The position numbers and the translations under genes were made by a program. A stretch of 14,851 nucleotides of DNA, taken from assembly GCA_964443325.1 (NCBI GenBank), contig CAYUCL010000045.1, positions 1 to 14,851 on the forward strand, written 5' to 3'. Positions 1 to 6,534 of the stretch are shown piece by piece; positions within the stretch are counted from its first letter, which is position 1, and every line of letters begins with the position of its first letter. The DNA comes from DAOUVR01 sp034430535. GTDB lineage: Bacteria; Chloroflexota; Dehalococcoidia; E44-bin15. Below the pieces are notes generated by a model. That model was not told where the DNA came from. It ran no database searches and saw nothing but the letters and a program-made list of their open reading frames with translations.

Positions 1-70
1 ATTTTCGGCCCATGCTCTTGACATTTAACACAGTTGCTGAGCCTGTCGAAGGGCCGTTCAATAACCTTAC

Positions 71-151
71 GGGTAGGTTGGAGCATCCGCTCCAACCATG
101 CCTAGAGCATCTGCTCTAGGCTACCCTTTTTGCTAGGAGAATAGATTTATT
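71..151. repeat. Three-way-junction repeat, copy 1
   Basis: First of two ~81-bp direct repeats spaced 190 bp apart. gggtag (71-76) can pair with ctaccc (121-126) and encloses two perfect stem-loops: gttggagc/gctccaac (77-84 with 89-96, loop atcc) and cctagagca/tgctctagg (101-109 with 112-120, loop tc). The closing helix is followed by ttttt and then a conserved tail ending at 151. The T-run after a stem could let it act as a weak terminator for an upstream gene outside the window; that part is inference. Confidence 0.8.
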
Positions 152-201
152 GCATTGACTTTAAACTTGCTCGAATGGTCTGTGTTTATTTTATTGAATG
201 G

Positions 202-234
202 CCGTTCATGGTTCGACAAGCTCACCACGAACGG
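202..234. repeat. Short interspersed palindromic repeat (gagcttgtcgaa family)
   Basis: Arms ccgttc (202-207) and gaacgg (229-234) enclose a core reading gttcgacaagctca, the reverse complement of the core seen at 343-380. A partial relative lies at 37-60 (ctgagcctgtcgaaggg, then ccgttca). It is non-coding and sits between the two three-way-junction repeats. Confidence 0.6.
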
Positions 235-260
235 GGTTAAGAGGCCTGTTCTCTCTGTAG

Positions 261-341
261 GGGTAGGTTGGAGCATCCGCTCCAACCACGCCTAGAGCAG
301 ATGCTCTAGGCTACCCTTTTTGCTAGGATAATAGATTTATT
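261..341. repeat. Three-way-junction repeat, copy 2
   Basis: Second copy, differing from copy 1 at only a few positions. The closing helix (261-266 with 311-316) and both inner stems are preserved. The second stem-loop (291-310) has loop ga where copy 1 has tc, so this 20-bp hairpin equals the reverse complement of the copy 1 hairpin. The stems are perfect in both copies although loop and linker bases vary, which fits structure being retained or a very recent duplication. Confidence 0.8.
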
Positions 342-342
342 T

Positions 343-380
343 CGTTCGCTCTGAGCTTGTCGAAGGGCTTAACACGAACG
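343..380. repeat. Short interspersed palindromic repeat (gagcttgtcgaa family)
   Basis: Arms cgttcg (343-348) and cgaacg (375-380) enclose ctctgagcttgtcgaagggc. This is the same family as 202-234 but in opposite orientation; a palindromic double version lies at 14718-14745. It directly abuts the -10 box in front of recO. Confidence 0.6.
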
Positions 381-381
381 G

Positions 382-387
382 TATAAT
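382..387 (+). promoter_or_regulatory. Candidate -10 box for recO
   Basis: Perfect TATAAT, 26 bp before the recO ATG. The -35 is poor: the best match is TTGTCG at 357-362 with a 19-bp spacer, and it lies inside a repeat. Transcription would begin near 394, giving a short leader that lacks a clear Shine-Dalgarno sequence. Confidence 0.45.
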
Positions 388-413
388 ATCTATATTGCCC
401 CAGGTCGAAAAAA

Positions 414-1175
414 ATGACTACGCCCAGGGTTTATAAGACAGAAGCCATCGTACTCAAAAGGGTCAACGTGGGTGAGGCGGATAAGATCCTCACTCTTTAT
501 ACCCCTAACCTGGGCAAATTAAGCGCCATCGCCAAAGGGGTGCGTCGCCCCAAGAGCAAGCTGGGCGGGCATCTGGAGCTTTTCACCCACAGCTCGTTGA
601 TGCTGGCAAGGGGGCGGAACCTGGACATCATCAGCCAGGCAGAGACTATCTCAAGCTTTCTTCCCCTAAGGGAAGACCTGTGGCGCTCAAGTCTTGCCTT
701 CTATGCTACCGAGATGGTGTATCAATTCACTGCGGAGCACATGGAGAACTACCCTGTCTATAAGCTGTTGCTTGATACCCTGCGTCGTCTGTGCGACACT
801 GAGGATGGAGAACTGACCCTTCGCTACTTCGAACTCAATCTACTTACCCATCTGGGCTACAAACCTGAGCTCTACCACTGTCAGGGCTGCAACTCAGCCC
901 TTGAGCCGATCACCAACTTCTTCAGCGCAAGCTCCGGAGGAGTGCTCTGCCCCCAGTGTAAGGCAAAAGAGCCTGTGGCGCGGCCGATATCTCTCAACGC
1001 TATTAAGGTGATGCGCTTTCTGCAGGAGAACGACTATGCCAAGGCCAGCCGGTTGAAACTGGACTCAGAGCTGTCGAGTGAGCTGGAGGGTCTGATGCGC
1101 CAGTACATCAGATACCTTCTGGAGCGAGAGATGAAGACGGTGGCGTGGTTGGATAGTCTGAGGCGGGAGCGCTGA
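414..1175 (+). CDS. recO: DNA repair protein RecO
   Basis: RecO mediates loading and annealing in the RecFOR recombinational repair pathway. It works in the cytoplasm with RecR and SSB. The 253-aa product has the typical length. The N-terminal OB fold is recognisable (YKTEAIVLKR near residues 7-16, ADKILTLYT at 22-30, GVRRPKSKLGG at 42-52). A C-terminal zinc-binding set follows, with C156, C159, C179 and C182 (CQGC then CPQC). The ATG at 414 is the natural family start, but no Shine-Dalgarno sequence precedes it; the bases are gtcgaaaaaa, so translation may rely on a short or leaderless-type transcript. Its TGA ends at 1175 and the convergent polyprenyl synthase stop begins at 1176, leaving no room for a terminator between them. 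Confidence 0.95.
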   Translation: MTTPRVYKTEAIVLKRVNVGEADKILTLYTPNLGKLSAIAKGVRRPKSKLGGHLELFTHSSLMLARGRNLDIISQAETISSFLPLREDLWRSSLAFYATEMVYQFTAEHMENYPVYKLLLDTLRRLCDTEDGELTLRYFELNLLTHLGYKPELYHCQGCNSALEPITNFFSASSGGVLCPQCKAKEPVARPISLNAIKVMRFLQENDYAKASRLKLDSELSSELEGLMRQYIRYLLEREMKTVAWLDSLRRER

Positions 1176-2144
1176 CTAGGTACGACGCTCGACGACATAG
1201 TCCGCCAGGTCGATGAGGGAGCGGCGGGCGGCGTTGTCAGGCAGACGCTCCAGTGCACGACAGGCCTGGGCGGTGAAGCCAGCAGCAATGTTGTAGCATT
1301 GTTGCACAGCGGACGAGTTGCGGACCATGTCGATGAACCGCCTCACCTCTGATTGATTCCCTTTTATCTTAAAAACTTCCTTTAGCGGATTATCTCCCGG
1401 GTAGCTCTCGATGAAAAGGATTGCCGGCAGGGTGACCGTTCCCTGAAGCAGGTCGCTTCCCGCAGGCTTTCCCAATTTACTCTCGTCGCCGATGTAGTCG
1501 AGGATGTCATCAATGACCTGGAAGGCCATGCCCAGTTCACGTCCGTAGTGCTTGAGGGCTTCCACCACTTCCTCAGGCGCTTCGCTTAAAACCGCCCCTG
1601 ACTCAGCGGCGGTGGAAAATAGGGTAGCAGTCTTGCTATCGATCTCATCATAGTAGTCCTGCTGATTTCGCTGCCAATTGTAGGCGCTGGTGAGTTCTTT
1701 CAACTGCCCGCTGCATATCTTCATTATGGTTTGGGAAAAAAGCCTCGTCACCCTGTGGTTTCTTGCACTGGAAACCAGGTCTCCTGACCCGGCAAAAAGA
1801 TAGTCTCCCAGGAGCAGGGCAACACTGTCCCCTGAGACGCTAACCACTGAGGGCTTGCCACGCCTCAGCGGGGATTTGTCTACAAAATCATCGTGGACCA
1901 GGGTGGCGTTGTGGAAGACCTCCACCGCTGTGGCCACGGGAACCAGTGCCTCAAGGTCATAGCGATGAAACTTGGCAGCGAGGAGTACAAGCGCCGGGCG
2001 TATGCGCTTGCCTCCGTCCCCAAGGGCATATCTCAAATGCTCCGCCATCCAGGGATACTCGTCCGCCCGGCAGAACGCCTTTAGGCCCTCCTCTACCTTA
2101 ATCAGGTCTTCCTGGATTGGCTCATAGATGGAATCGATTGTCAA
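1176..2144 (-). CDS. Long-chain polyprenyl diphosphate synthase (trans, class I)
   Basis: Adds isopentenyl diphosphate units to an allylic starter to make the all-trans side chain of a quinone or similar lipid. All family regions are visible in the 322-aa product: GGKRIRP (44-50), the first Asp-rich motif DDFVD (85-89), KTA near 171, GMAFQVIDDILD with the second Asp-rich motif DDILD (212-216), and GKPAGSDL after it. The residue five before the first DDxxD is alanine (A80), a small residue that in this family usually goes with chains longer than C20; this is inference from general rules. Translation starts at TTG (2144-2142) with AAAGGAG four bases upstream, and overlaps the tatD stop by 4 bp (TTGA), so it is probably translationally coupled. 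It is the last gene of the rsmI-metG-tatD operon. A specific HepT or IspB assignment cannot be made from sequence alone. Confidence 0.93.
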   Translation of the reverse strand: MTIDSIYEPIQEDLIKVEEGLKAFCRADEYPWMAEHLRYALGDGGKRIRPALVLLAAKFHRYDLEALVPVATAVEVFHNATLVHDDFVDKSPLRRGKPSVVSVSGDSVALLLGDYLFAGSGDLVSSARNHRVTRLFSQTIMKICSGQLKELTSAYNWQRNQQDYYDEIDSKTATLFSTAAESGAVLSEAPEEVVEALKHYGRELGMAFQVIDDILDYIGDESKLGKPAGSDLLQGTVTLPAILFIESYPGDNPLKEVFKIKGNQSEVRRFIDMVRNSSAVQQCYNIAAGFTAQACRALERLPDNAARRSLIDLADYVVERRT

Positions 2145-2938
2145 AGGACTCCTTTCAAGTGGCTGGCCAGCCGAAAGAGTTGGAGGACATTATTGGCAGT
2201 CTGCTCAGCCACCAGTTCGCTCGGCATCCCCCGTATTTGCCCGATCTTCTCGACGACGAAGGACAGGTACGATGGCTCATTCCTTTTGCCGCGGTAGGGA
2301 TGGGGGGCAAGGTAAGGGCAATCGGTCTCGACAACGAGCTTTTCTAATGGGATATCGCGGGCAACATCCACCGCGTGAGAGTTGCGGTAGGTAACAGGCC
2401 CAGCGATGGAGACAAAGAAGCCCATCTCAATATACCTCTCTGCCAGCTCCGTATCCCCGCTGAAGCAATGGAGAACTCCCAATGGTTTGTCTTGTTCCGA
2501 GCGTTCTGCCCAGTCGGTGAGGATGCCTAGCACCTCCTGTTGAGCATCGCGGCTATGAATAACCACCGGTAAGCCGAGTTTCTCCGCCAGTTCAAGCTGC
2601 CTCTTGAAGGACTCTATCTGGACCTCTCTTGGCGAAAGATCCCTGTAAAAGTCCAGGCCAATCTCACCGATAGCCACAACTTTGGGCTGCTGAGTCAGCT
2701 CAGCCAATCTTTCAATGTCTCCACTCCTCATCCTGGAAGCGTTGTGGGGGTGAAAGCCGATTACGGCATAGACCTCATCGTACTGCTGGCTAAGCCCTAT
2801 CGCTGTCTTGCTCGACTCCAGGTCGCTCCCCACATCGAATACAAAGCTAATCCCTGCCTCTCTGGCCCTTTCCATAACCTTGTCGCGGTCACTATCGAAG
2901 CGACGTGCCCCGATATGGGCATGTGAATCAACCAGCAC
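2141..2938 (-). CDS. tatD: TatD family metal-dependent hydrolase/DNase
   Basis: TIM-barrel metallohydrolase of the TatD family; members are 3'-5' exonucleases linked to DNA repair. Numbered from the chosen start, the 265-aa protein has the full metal site: H6 and H8 (DSHAHI), E92 (GEIGLDFY), H128 (VIHSRD), H157 (LHCFSG) and D206 (ETDCPYLAP). I start it at GTG 2938: this gives the usual family N-terminus (V/M-L-V-D-S-H), is preceded by GGAGAG at suitable spacing, and overlaps the metG stop by 11 bp. The reading frame stays open upstream to an ATG at 2983, but those 15 extra residues lie inside metG and do not resemble the family. The gene sits between metG and the prenyl synthase in one operon; metG-tatD adjacency is common in bacteria. 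Confidence 0.93.
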   Translation of the reverse strand: MLVDSHAHIGARRFDSDRDKVMERAREAGISFVFDVGSDLESSKTAIGLSQQYDEVYAVIGFHPHNASRMRSGDIERLAELTQQPKVVAIGEIGLDFYRDLSPREVQIESFKRQLELAEKLGLPVVIHSRDAQQEVLGILTDWAERSEQDKPLGVLHCFSGDTELAERYIEMGFFVSIAGPVTYRNSHAVDVARDIPLEKLVVETDCPYLAPHPYRGKRNEPSYLSFVVEKIGQIRGMPSELVAEQTANNVLQLFRLASHLKGVL

Positions 2939-4601
2939 GGGCGCTCTCCAGCTTTGCAGTCTCCTCAGCCACCACGTTGTCATCCAGTTTGGTAAACAGG
3001 GGCTCAGGGGTGGCCAGCTTTTGTCCGGGTGGCAACTTGGTTACCGACCAACCACTATCTTGCAATACGCCCTCAAAGCCGAGAAGGCGATGCAGTTTCT
3101 CAGAGCTAAAAGGCAAGAAAGGATAGAGAATCGTTTTCAGGCAGGAGATTACCGACAGGGCAACGTATAAACTGGTGGCAGCGTCCTCTCGATTCTCCTT
3201 GATCCTTTTCCATGGTGCCTTGTCATCAAGGTAGCGATTCACCTCTTGCGCCAGGGTCATTGCCGTTCTTATCGCCTCTCTAAAGTGACATTCATAAAGC
3301 GAGCTGTCTACAGTGTTGAGGGCGTTATCCGCCTTCTTGAGGAGTGCCCTGCTCTCTCCATCGAATTCACCAGGCTGCGGTACTGAGCCATCGAAGCTGC
3401 GATAGGTGAATGTAAGCACCCGGTGAACCAGGTTCCCATAGGTGGCTACCAGTTCATCGTTATTGCGGCGCAAGAACTCCCGCCACGAGAAATCGGTGTC
3501 CCCAGCCTCGGGCATGCTTATTGAGAGGAAGTAGCGCAGTGGGTCGGGGTCGTAGCGCTCCAGATAGTCCGGGAGCCAGATGGCCCAGTTACGGCTGGTG
3601 GAAAGCTGCTTACCCTCCAGGGTCAGAAACTCGTTGGCAGGCACGTCGTAAGGGAGGTTGAGACCACCATAGCCCATGAGCATTGCCGGCCAGATTATGG
3701 TGTGAAAGGGAATATTGTCCTTGCCTATGAAGTAGTAGGACTTGGCGTCGCCCTGCCAGAAATCAAGCCATCTCCCCTCATCACCGTTGCGCTCCGCCCA
3801 CTCCTTGCTCGCCGAGAGGTAGCCGATCACTGCCTCAAACCAAACATAGATTCGCTTGTTCTCAAAGCCAGGCAGGGGGACCGGGATACCCCATTCAATA
3901 TCTCTGGTAATTGCCCGGTCCTTAAGTCCCTCGGTCAAGAAGCTGATGGTGAAATTCAACACATTCAGCCTCCAGTGGGTCTGTCTCCTGACCCACTCAA
4001 GGAGCTGTTCGTTAAAGGCGCTCAGGCGCAGAAAGAAATGCTCCGACTCCCTGACCTCGGGGACAGAGGAGCATATTAGGCAATAGGGTTCGATAAGCTC
4101 GACGGTATTGAGGGGCTTGCCGCAGTTATCGCACTGGTCTCCCCTTGTCCCTTCGAAGCCGCAATAGGGGCATGTGCCCTCAACATAGCGATCTGGCAGG
4201 TATCGCTTACAAGTGGGGCAGTAGAGAAGAGCCATGGTGTCCTGATAAATATAGCCCTTATCCTTCAATGCCAGAAACAAGTCCTGGGTCACCTTACGGT
4301 GGTTTGGGGTATCGGTGGTGGTGAACAGGTCAAATGAGATGCCAAATCTCTGCCACGAATCGAGGAATTCCTTATGATAGTGGTCAGCAATCTCTTTCGG
4401 TGGTCTGCCCTCCTGCTCGGCGCGCACCGTTATTGGGGTGCCATGTTGGTCAGAGCCTGAGACCATCAAGACGTCATTGCCCTTAAGGCGATGATAGCGG
4501 GCAAAGATGTCTGCCGGCAAATAAGCACCAGCGATTTGGCCCAGGTGAAGGGAGCCATTAGCATAAGGCCATGCGACAGCGACAAGAATCCGCTCGCTCA
4601 C
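2928..4601 (-). CDS. metG: Methionyl-tRNA synthetase
   Basis: Charges tRNA-Met for initiation and elongation. The 557-aa product carries the class I signature as HLGQ (19-22) in WPYANGSLHLGQ. Its connective domain has four CxxC zinc knuckles (C128/C131, C144/C147, C157/C160, C174/C177), the two-zinc layout of the archaeal-like MetRS group. The KMSKS loop is atypical: KQLSTSRN at 331-338. The Met-binding/Rossmann segment DIEWGIPVPLPG (234-245) and an anticodon-binding helical domain follow. There is no C-terminal EMAP/dimerisation domain, since the protein ends about residue 557. The start is GTG at 4601, preceded by AAAGGA five bases upstream. It lies 59 bp downstream of rsmI and overlaps tatD. 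A weak TAGAAT box in that gap could give extra transcription. Confidence 0.96.
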   Translation of the reverse strand: MSERILVAVAWPYANGSLHLGQIAGAYLPADIFARYHRLKGNDVLMVSGSDQHGTPITVRAEQEGRPPKEIADHYHKEFLDSWQRFGISFDLFTTTDTPNHRKVTQDLFLALKDKGYIYQDTMALLYCPTCKRYLPDRYVEGTCPYCGFEGTRGDQCDNCGKPLNTVELIEPYCLICSSVPEVRESEHFFLRLSAFNEQLLEWVRRQTHWRLNVLNFTISFLTEGLKDRAITRDIEWGIPVPLPGFENKRIYVWFEAVIGYLSASKEWAERNGDEGRWLDFWQGDAKSYYFIGKDNIPFHTIIWPAMLMGYGGLNLPYDVPANEFLTLEGKQLSTSRNWAIWLPDYLERYDPDPLRYFLSISMPEAGDTDFSWREFLRRNNDELVATYGNLVHRVLTFTYRSFDGSVPQPGEFDGESRALLKKADNALNTVDSSLYECHFREAIRTAMTLAQEVNRYLDDKAPWKRIKENREDAATSLYVALSVISCLKTILYPFLPFSSEKLHRLLGFEGVLQDSGWSVTKLPPGQKLATPEPLFTKLDDNVVAEETAKLESARAG

Positions 4602-4660
4602 AGGTGTCCTTTCATGAAGTATCAGTTTATTCTATCATAGTCATCGACACGAGCACAAAG

Positions 4661-5473
4661 CTAACCTAGCTGTAGCCAGGCCTTATAAAGCTCTCTCTTT
4701 GGTAAACCGCTGGCTTTCGCTACCTGGGCGACCGCCTCCCTGGCGGAAAAACCTTCCTCATATAGGCGGCGTAGCTGTTCTTCTATAGGGGCGGCAAGCG
4801 CCTTTTCTCCCCTCGGCTTCCCCTCAATGACCAGGGTAAACTCTCCTATTGGTTCCCGAAAATGCTCCATCGCCTCGCTAACCATCCCACGGAAAACCTC
4901 CTCATGCACTTTGGTAAGCTCGCGGCAGACGGCAATCCTGCGTTCCCCCAGGACATCCAGAATATCCCTCAAGGTGGCCACGAGGCGATGAGGCGCTTCA
5001 AAAGCGATAACGGTCCTCTCCTCCTCAGCGACCTGCTCCAAAAGGCGGCGACGCTTCCCCTTTCTGCGAGGGAGAAAACCAAGGTAGACGAACTGGTCTG
5101 CAGGCAATCCGGATACGGCGAGCGCGGTGACCAAGGCGGAAGGGCCGGGTATGGGGACGATGTCGATGCCACTCTGGGCTGCCGCAACCACCAATTCGTA
5201 GCCGGGGTCGCTAATGCCCGGCATCCCAGCCTCAGAGACCAGAGCCAGGTCCTCAGAGTTGAGGTGATTTAACAGGTAGTGGAGCTTAATATCTTTATTG
5301 TGTTCGTGATAGCTGGTAAGGCGAGTTTTGATGCCGTATTTATTGAGAAGCCGTCTCGTCTTTCTGGTATCCTCAGCGGCTATGAGCGTAACCTCACTGA
5401 GGGTGCGCAGCGCACGGATGGATATGTCCTCCAGGTTGCCTATGGGCGTAGCTACAACATAAAGGGTTGGCAT
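4661..5473 (-). CDS. rsmI: 16S rRNA (cytidine1402-2'-O)-methyltransferase RsmI
   Basis: Uses SAM to 2'-O-methylate C1402 in the decoding centre of 16S rRNA. The 270-aa protein has the tetrapyrrole-methylase fold: VATPIGNLEDIS near the N-terminus, AEDTRKTRRLL (33-43), and the loop SEAGMPGISDPG (80-91), a slight variant of the usual SDAGTPGISDPG. Then come PGPSALVTALAVSGLP (109-124) and EAPHRL (149-154). A C-terminal helix-turn-helix-like segment (FSAREAVAQVAKASGLPKRE, from about 232) is present, as in full-length RsmI. The ATG at 5473 is preceded by GGAGGA at ideal spacing. It is the first gene of the operon continuing into metG, tatD and the prenyl synthase. Confidence 0.96.
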   Translation of the reverse strand: MPTLYVVATPIGNLEDISIRALRTLSEVTLIAAEDTRKTRRLLNKYGIKTRLTSYHEHNKDIKLHYLLNHLNSEDLALVSEAGMPGISDPGYELVVAAAQSGIDIVPIPGPSALVTALAVSGLPADQFVYLGFLPRRKGKRRRLLEQVAEEERTVIAFEAPHRLVATLRDILDVLGERRIAVCRELTKVHEEVFRGMVSEAMEHFREPIGEFTLVIEGKPRGEKALAAPIEEQLRRLYEEGFSAREAVAQVAKASGLPKRELYKAWLQLG

Positions 5474-5490
5474 CGTTCCTCCGAGGCGGC

Positions 5491-5519
5491 ATTATATCCT
5501 ACCGCCATCCCATCGTCCA
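5491..5519 (-). promoter_or_regulatory. Promoter of the rsmI-metG-tatD-prenyl synthase operon
   Basis: On the minus strand a perfect TATAAT (5496-5491) lies 17 bp downstream of TGGACG (5519-5514), a 4/6 match to the -35 consensus. Transcription would start near 5484, just before the rsmI Shine-Dalgarno sequence (5482-5477), giving an unusually short leader. The -35 lies just outside the repeat element that begins at 5526. Confidence 0.6.
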
Positions 5520-5525
5520 CCATCT

Positions 5526-5730
5526 CACCCTCGCCCAAGCCCTCTCCTCGCCAGTCTCCGGAGGCGACTCGCCTTGGCGAGAGTCGAGTCCTTCTAAGAA
5601 GGACCTTCAAGGGAGAGGGGACAGAAAAGGGGGGTTCAGAGGGTACTCCCTCTGACGGGGTTTTAGGGGTGTCCCCTAATTATATATTTATCCCCCCTCT
5701 CCTTGAGGAGAGGGGGTAGGGGGTAAGGTG
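5526..5730. repeat. MITE-like palindromic element, long form
   Basis: About 205 bp with imperfect inverted ends (caccctcgccc at the left, ggggtaaggtg at the right). It contains nested palindromes, including ccccctctcct/aggagaggggg (5693-5703 with 5706-5716). The part from agaaaagggg to ggggtgtcccct (about 5623-5678) is also found in the element at 6332-6431. The left CCTCTCC...GGAGAGG hairpin carries about 60 bp of extra, itself palindromic sequence at its apex (around 5550-5608) compared with the simple hairpins at 6345-6369 and 14761-14783. Open frames through it are repeat artefacts and no transposase is encoded. The rest of the gap (5731-5752) shows nothing further. Confidence 0.65.
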
Positions 5731-5752
5731 AACAAAAGTCATAAAGGGCATG

Positions 5753-5782
5753 TTGACAGGCTTTGAGAGACTGATATAGAAT
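5753..5782 (+). promoter_or_regulatory. Promoter of the desulforedoxin-like gene pair
   Basis: Perfect -35 TTGACA (5753-5758), an 18-bp spacer, then -10 TAGAAT (5777-5782, 5/6). Transcription would start near 5789, about 30 bases before the first gene's start. It is the only strong promoter between the upstream repeat and the two genes, which share the terminator at 6183-6214. Confidence 0.65.
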
Positions 5783-5820
5783 TGTTATTGAGATTCATAT
5801 ATTAGGAGGGTGCTGCTAAA

Positions 5821-5940
5821 TTGGCGAATCAACTGGGTAAAAGGTACTTTTGTGAAAAGTGCGGTTCCGAATTCATTGTCACCAAGGGAGGCGATGGCAC
5901 CATCGTTTGCTGTGGTCAGCCGATGACACTTAAGCAGTAA
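5821..5940 (+). CDS. Desulforedoxin-like iron protein, 39 aa
   Basis: Very small protein beginning MANQLGKRYFCEKCG and ending IVCCGQPMTLKQ. Cysteines C11, C14, C30 and C31 match the CxxC...CC arrangement of desulforedoxin, which is also the N-terminal domain of desulfoferrodoxin. In that family four cysteines hold one Fe(Cys)4 centre and the protein dimerises; such proteins serve electron transfer or oxidative defence in anaerobes. The start is TTG at 5821, chosen because the next gene begins with the near-identical MPNQLGKR from an ATG. GGAGG lies at 5805-5809, at a slightly long spacing. The physiological partner is unknown and no superoxide reductase domain is fused. Confidence 0.85.
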   Translation: MANQLGKRYFCEKCGSEFIVTKGGDGTIVCCGQPMTLKQ

Positions 5941-5981
5941 GCATATAAGCCACCGATAGTTCGAAAAAAGGAGGGCGTGTA

Positions 5982-6125
5982 ATGCCGAATCAACTGGGAA
6001 AGAGGTTCAAGTGTGAGGTATGCGGCACTGAGGTGCTATGTACCAAAGCCGGTGATGGCACAGTCATGTGCTGCGATAAGGAGATGACGCTTCAGCAGCC
6101 CAGACCGCTGCCTTCTTCAGATTAG
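5982..6125 (+). CDS. Desulforedoxin-like iron protein, 47 aa
   Basis: Tandem paralogue of the preceding gene, 41 bp downstream. It starts MPNQLGKRFKCEVCG. Iron-ligand cysteines C11, C14, C30 and C31 sit at identical positions, with one additional cysteine at C20. After MTLQQ it has a short Pro-rich tail (PRPLPSSD) that the first copy lacks. The ATG at 5982 has an excellent Shine-Dalgarno sequence, AAGGAGGG (5968-5975). The conserved NQLGKR N-terminus and CC ligand pair suggest a local duplication, after which one copy gained a better start codon and ribosome site. The product is a predicted soluble cytoplasmic redox protein. Confidence 0.88.
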   Translation: MPNQLGKRFKCEVCGTEVLCTKAGDGTVMCCDKEMTLQQPRPLPSSD

Positions 6126-6182
6126 GGACAGGGCCAAGAACCAGGTTAAGACCATATTTAAGTGAATTACTTAGGGAATCGT

Positions 6183-6214
6183 GCACCTCGCTTTTGATAG
6201 CGAGGTGCTTTTTT
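6183..6214 (+). terminator. Intrinsic terminator after the desulforedoxin-like pair
   Basis: Perfect 9-bp stem gcacctcgc/gcgaggtgc (6183-6191 with 6200-6208), loop ttttgata, then six T residues. It lies 57 bp after the second small gene, closing the two-gene transcription unit. Confidence 0.92.
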
Positions 6215-6244
6215 ATTCTTAGCCACTCCAATGGCGAAGGTGAG

Positions 6245-6315
6245 AAATCCTCCCTCCCTCGAAGAGTCTTCGACCTGGCGGGAGGGATCCTTCCCTGGAA
6301 GGAGAGGGAGGGGGA
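6245..6315. repeat. Nested palindromic G/C-block repeat
   Basis: tccctcc (6251-6257) pairs with ggaggga downstream (6280-6286) and encloses the perfect hairpin tcgaaga/tcttcga (6259-6265 with 6267-6273). A further ccttccctggaagg palindrome follows. It resembles the inserted apex of the 5526-5730 element in style, though not in sequence. It is followed by three tcatcc units (6319-6336). Confidence 0.45.
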
Positions 6316-6331
6316 ATCTCATCCTCATCCT

Positions 6332-6431
6332 CATCCTCACCCTTGCCCTCTCCCTTCAAGGGAGAGGGCAATAGAAAAGGGGAGCCCAGAGGGGGCTTCC
6401 CCTCTTGCGGGGTACTAGGGGTGTCCCCTCC
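6332..6431. repeat. MITE-like palindromic element, short form
   Basis: Relative of the 5526-5730 element. It contains the 12-bp-armed hairpin gccctctccctt/aagggagagggc (6345-6356 with 6358-6369). The shared stretch agaaaagggg to aggggtgtcccct then ends where the next element (6434-6534) begins, so the right third of the long form is missing here. Confidence 0.6.
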
Positions 6432-6433
6432 AC

Positions 6434-6534
6434 TTGTCATTGCGAGGAGCGATAGGAGACGAAGCAATCTCGGCGAGGCGAATAGGAACCGTGGGATTGC
6501 TTCCCCTTCACTTTGTGAAGGGTCGCAATGACAA
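6434..6534. repeat. Inverted-repeat element with ttgtcattgcga ends
   Basis: A 101-bp unit bounded by perfect 12-bp inverted ends ttgtcattgcga (6434-6445) and tcgcaatgacaa (6523-6534). An inner 9-bp inverted pair gaagcaatc/gattgcttc and a hairpin cccttcac/gtgaaggg (6504-6511 with 6515-6522) lie inside. Units with these ends are, as I recall, widespread dispersed repeats in many bacterial genomes. It encodes nothing plausible. Confidence 0.75.

Noticed and set aside
71..341. CRISPR array or tRNA reading of the repeated, cloverleaf-like sequence
   Set aside because: There are only two units with a 109-bp gap that itself contains another repeat, and no cas genes. The fold has two arms plus a closing helix, without anticodon arm, T-loop or CCA geometry.
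4598..4615. Five-codon leader ORF (MKGHL) overlapping the metG GTG
   Set aside because: It contains the Shine-Dalgarno sequence of metG itself and has no ribosome site of its own; likely coincidental.
5279..5719. 146-aa open frame on the plus strand
   Set aside because: It runs antisense through rsmI and then through the palindromic repeat; there is no ribosome site and its composition is repeat-derived.
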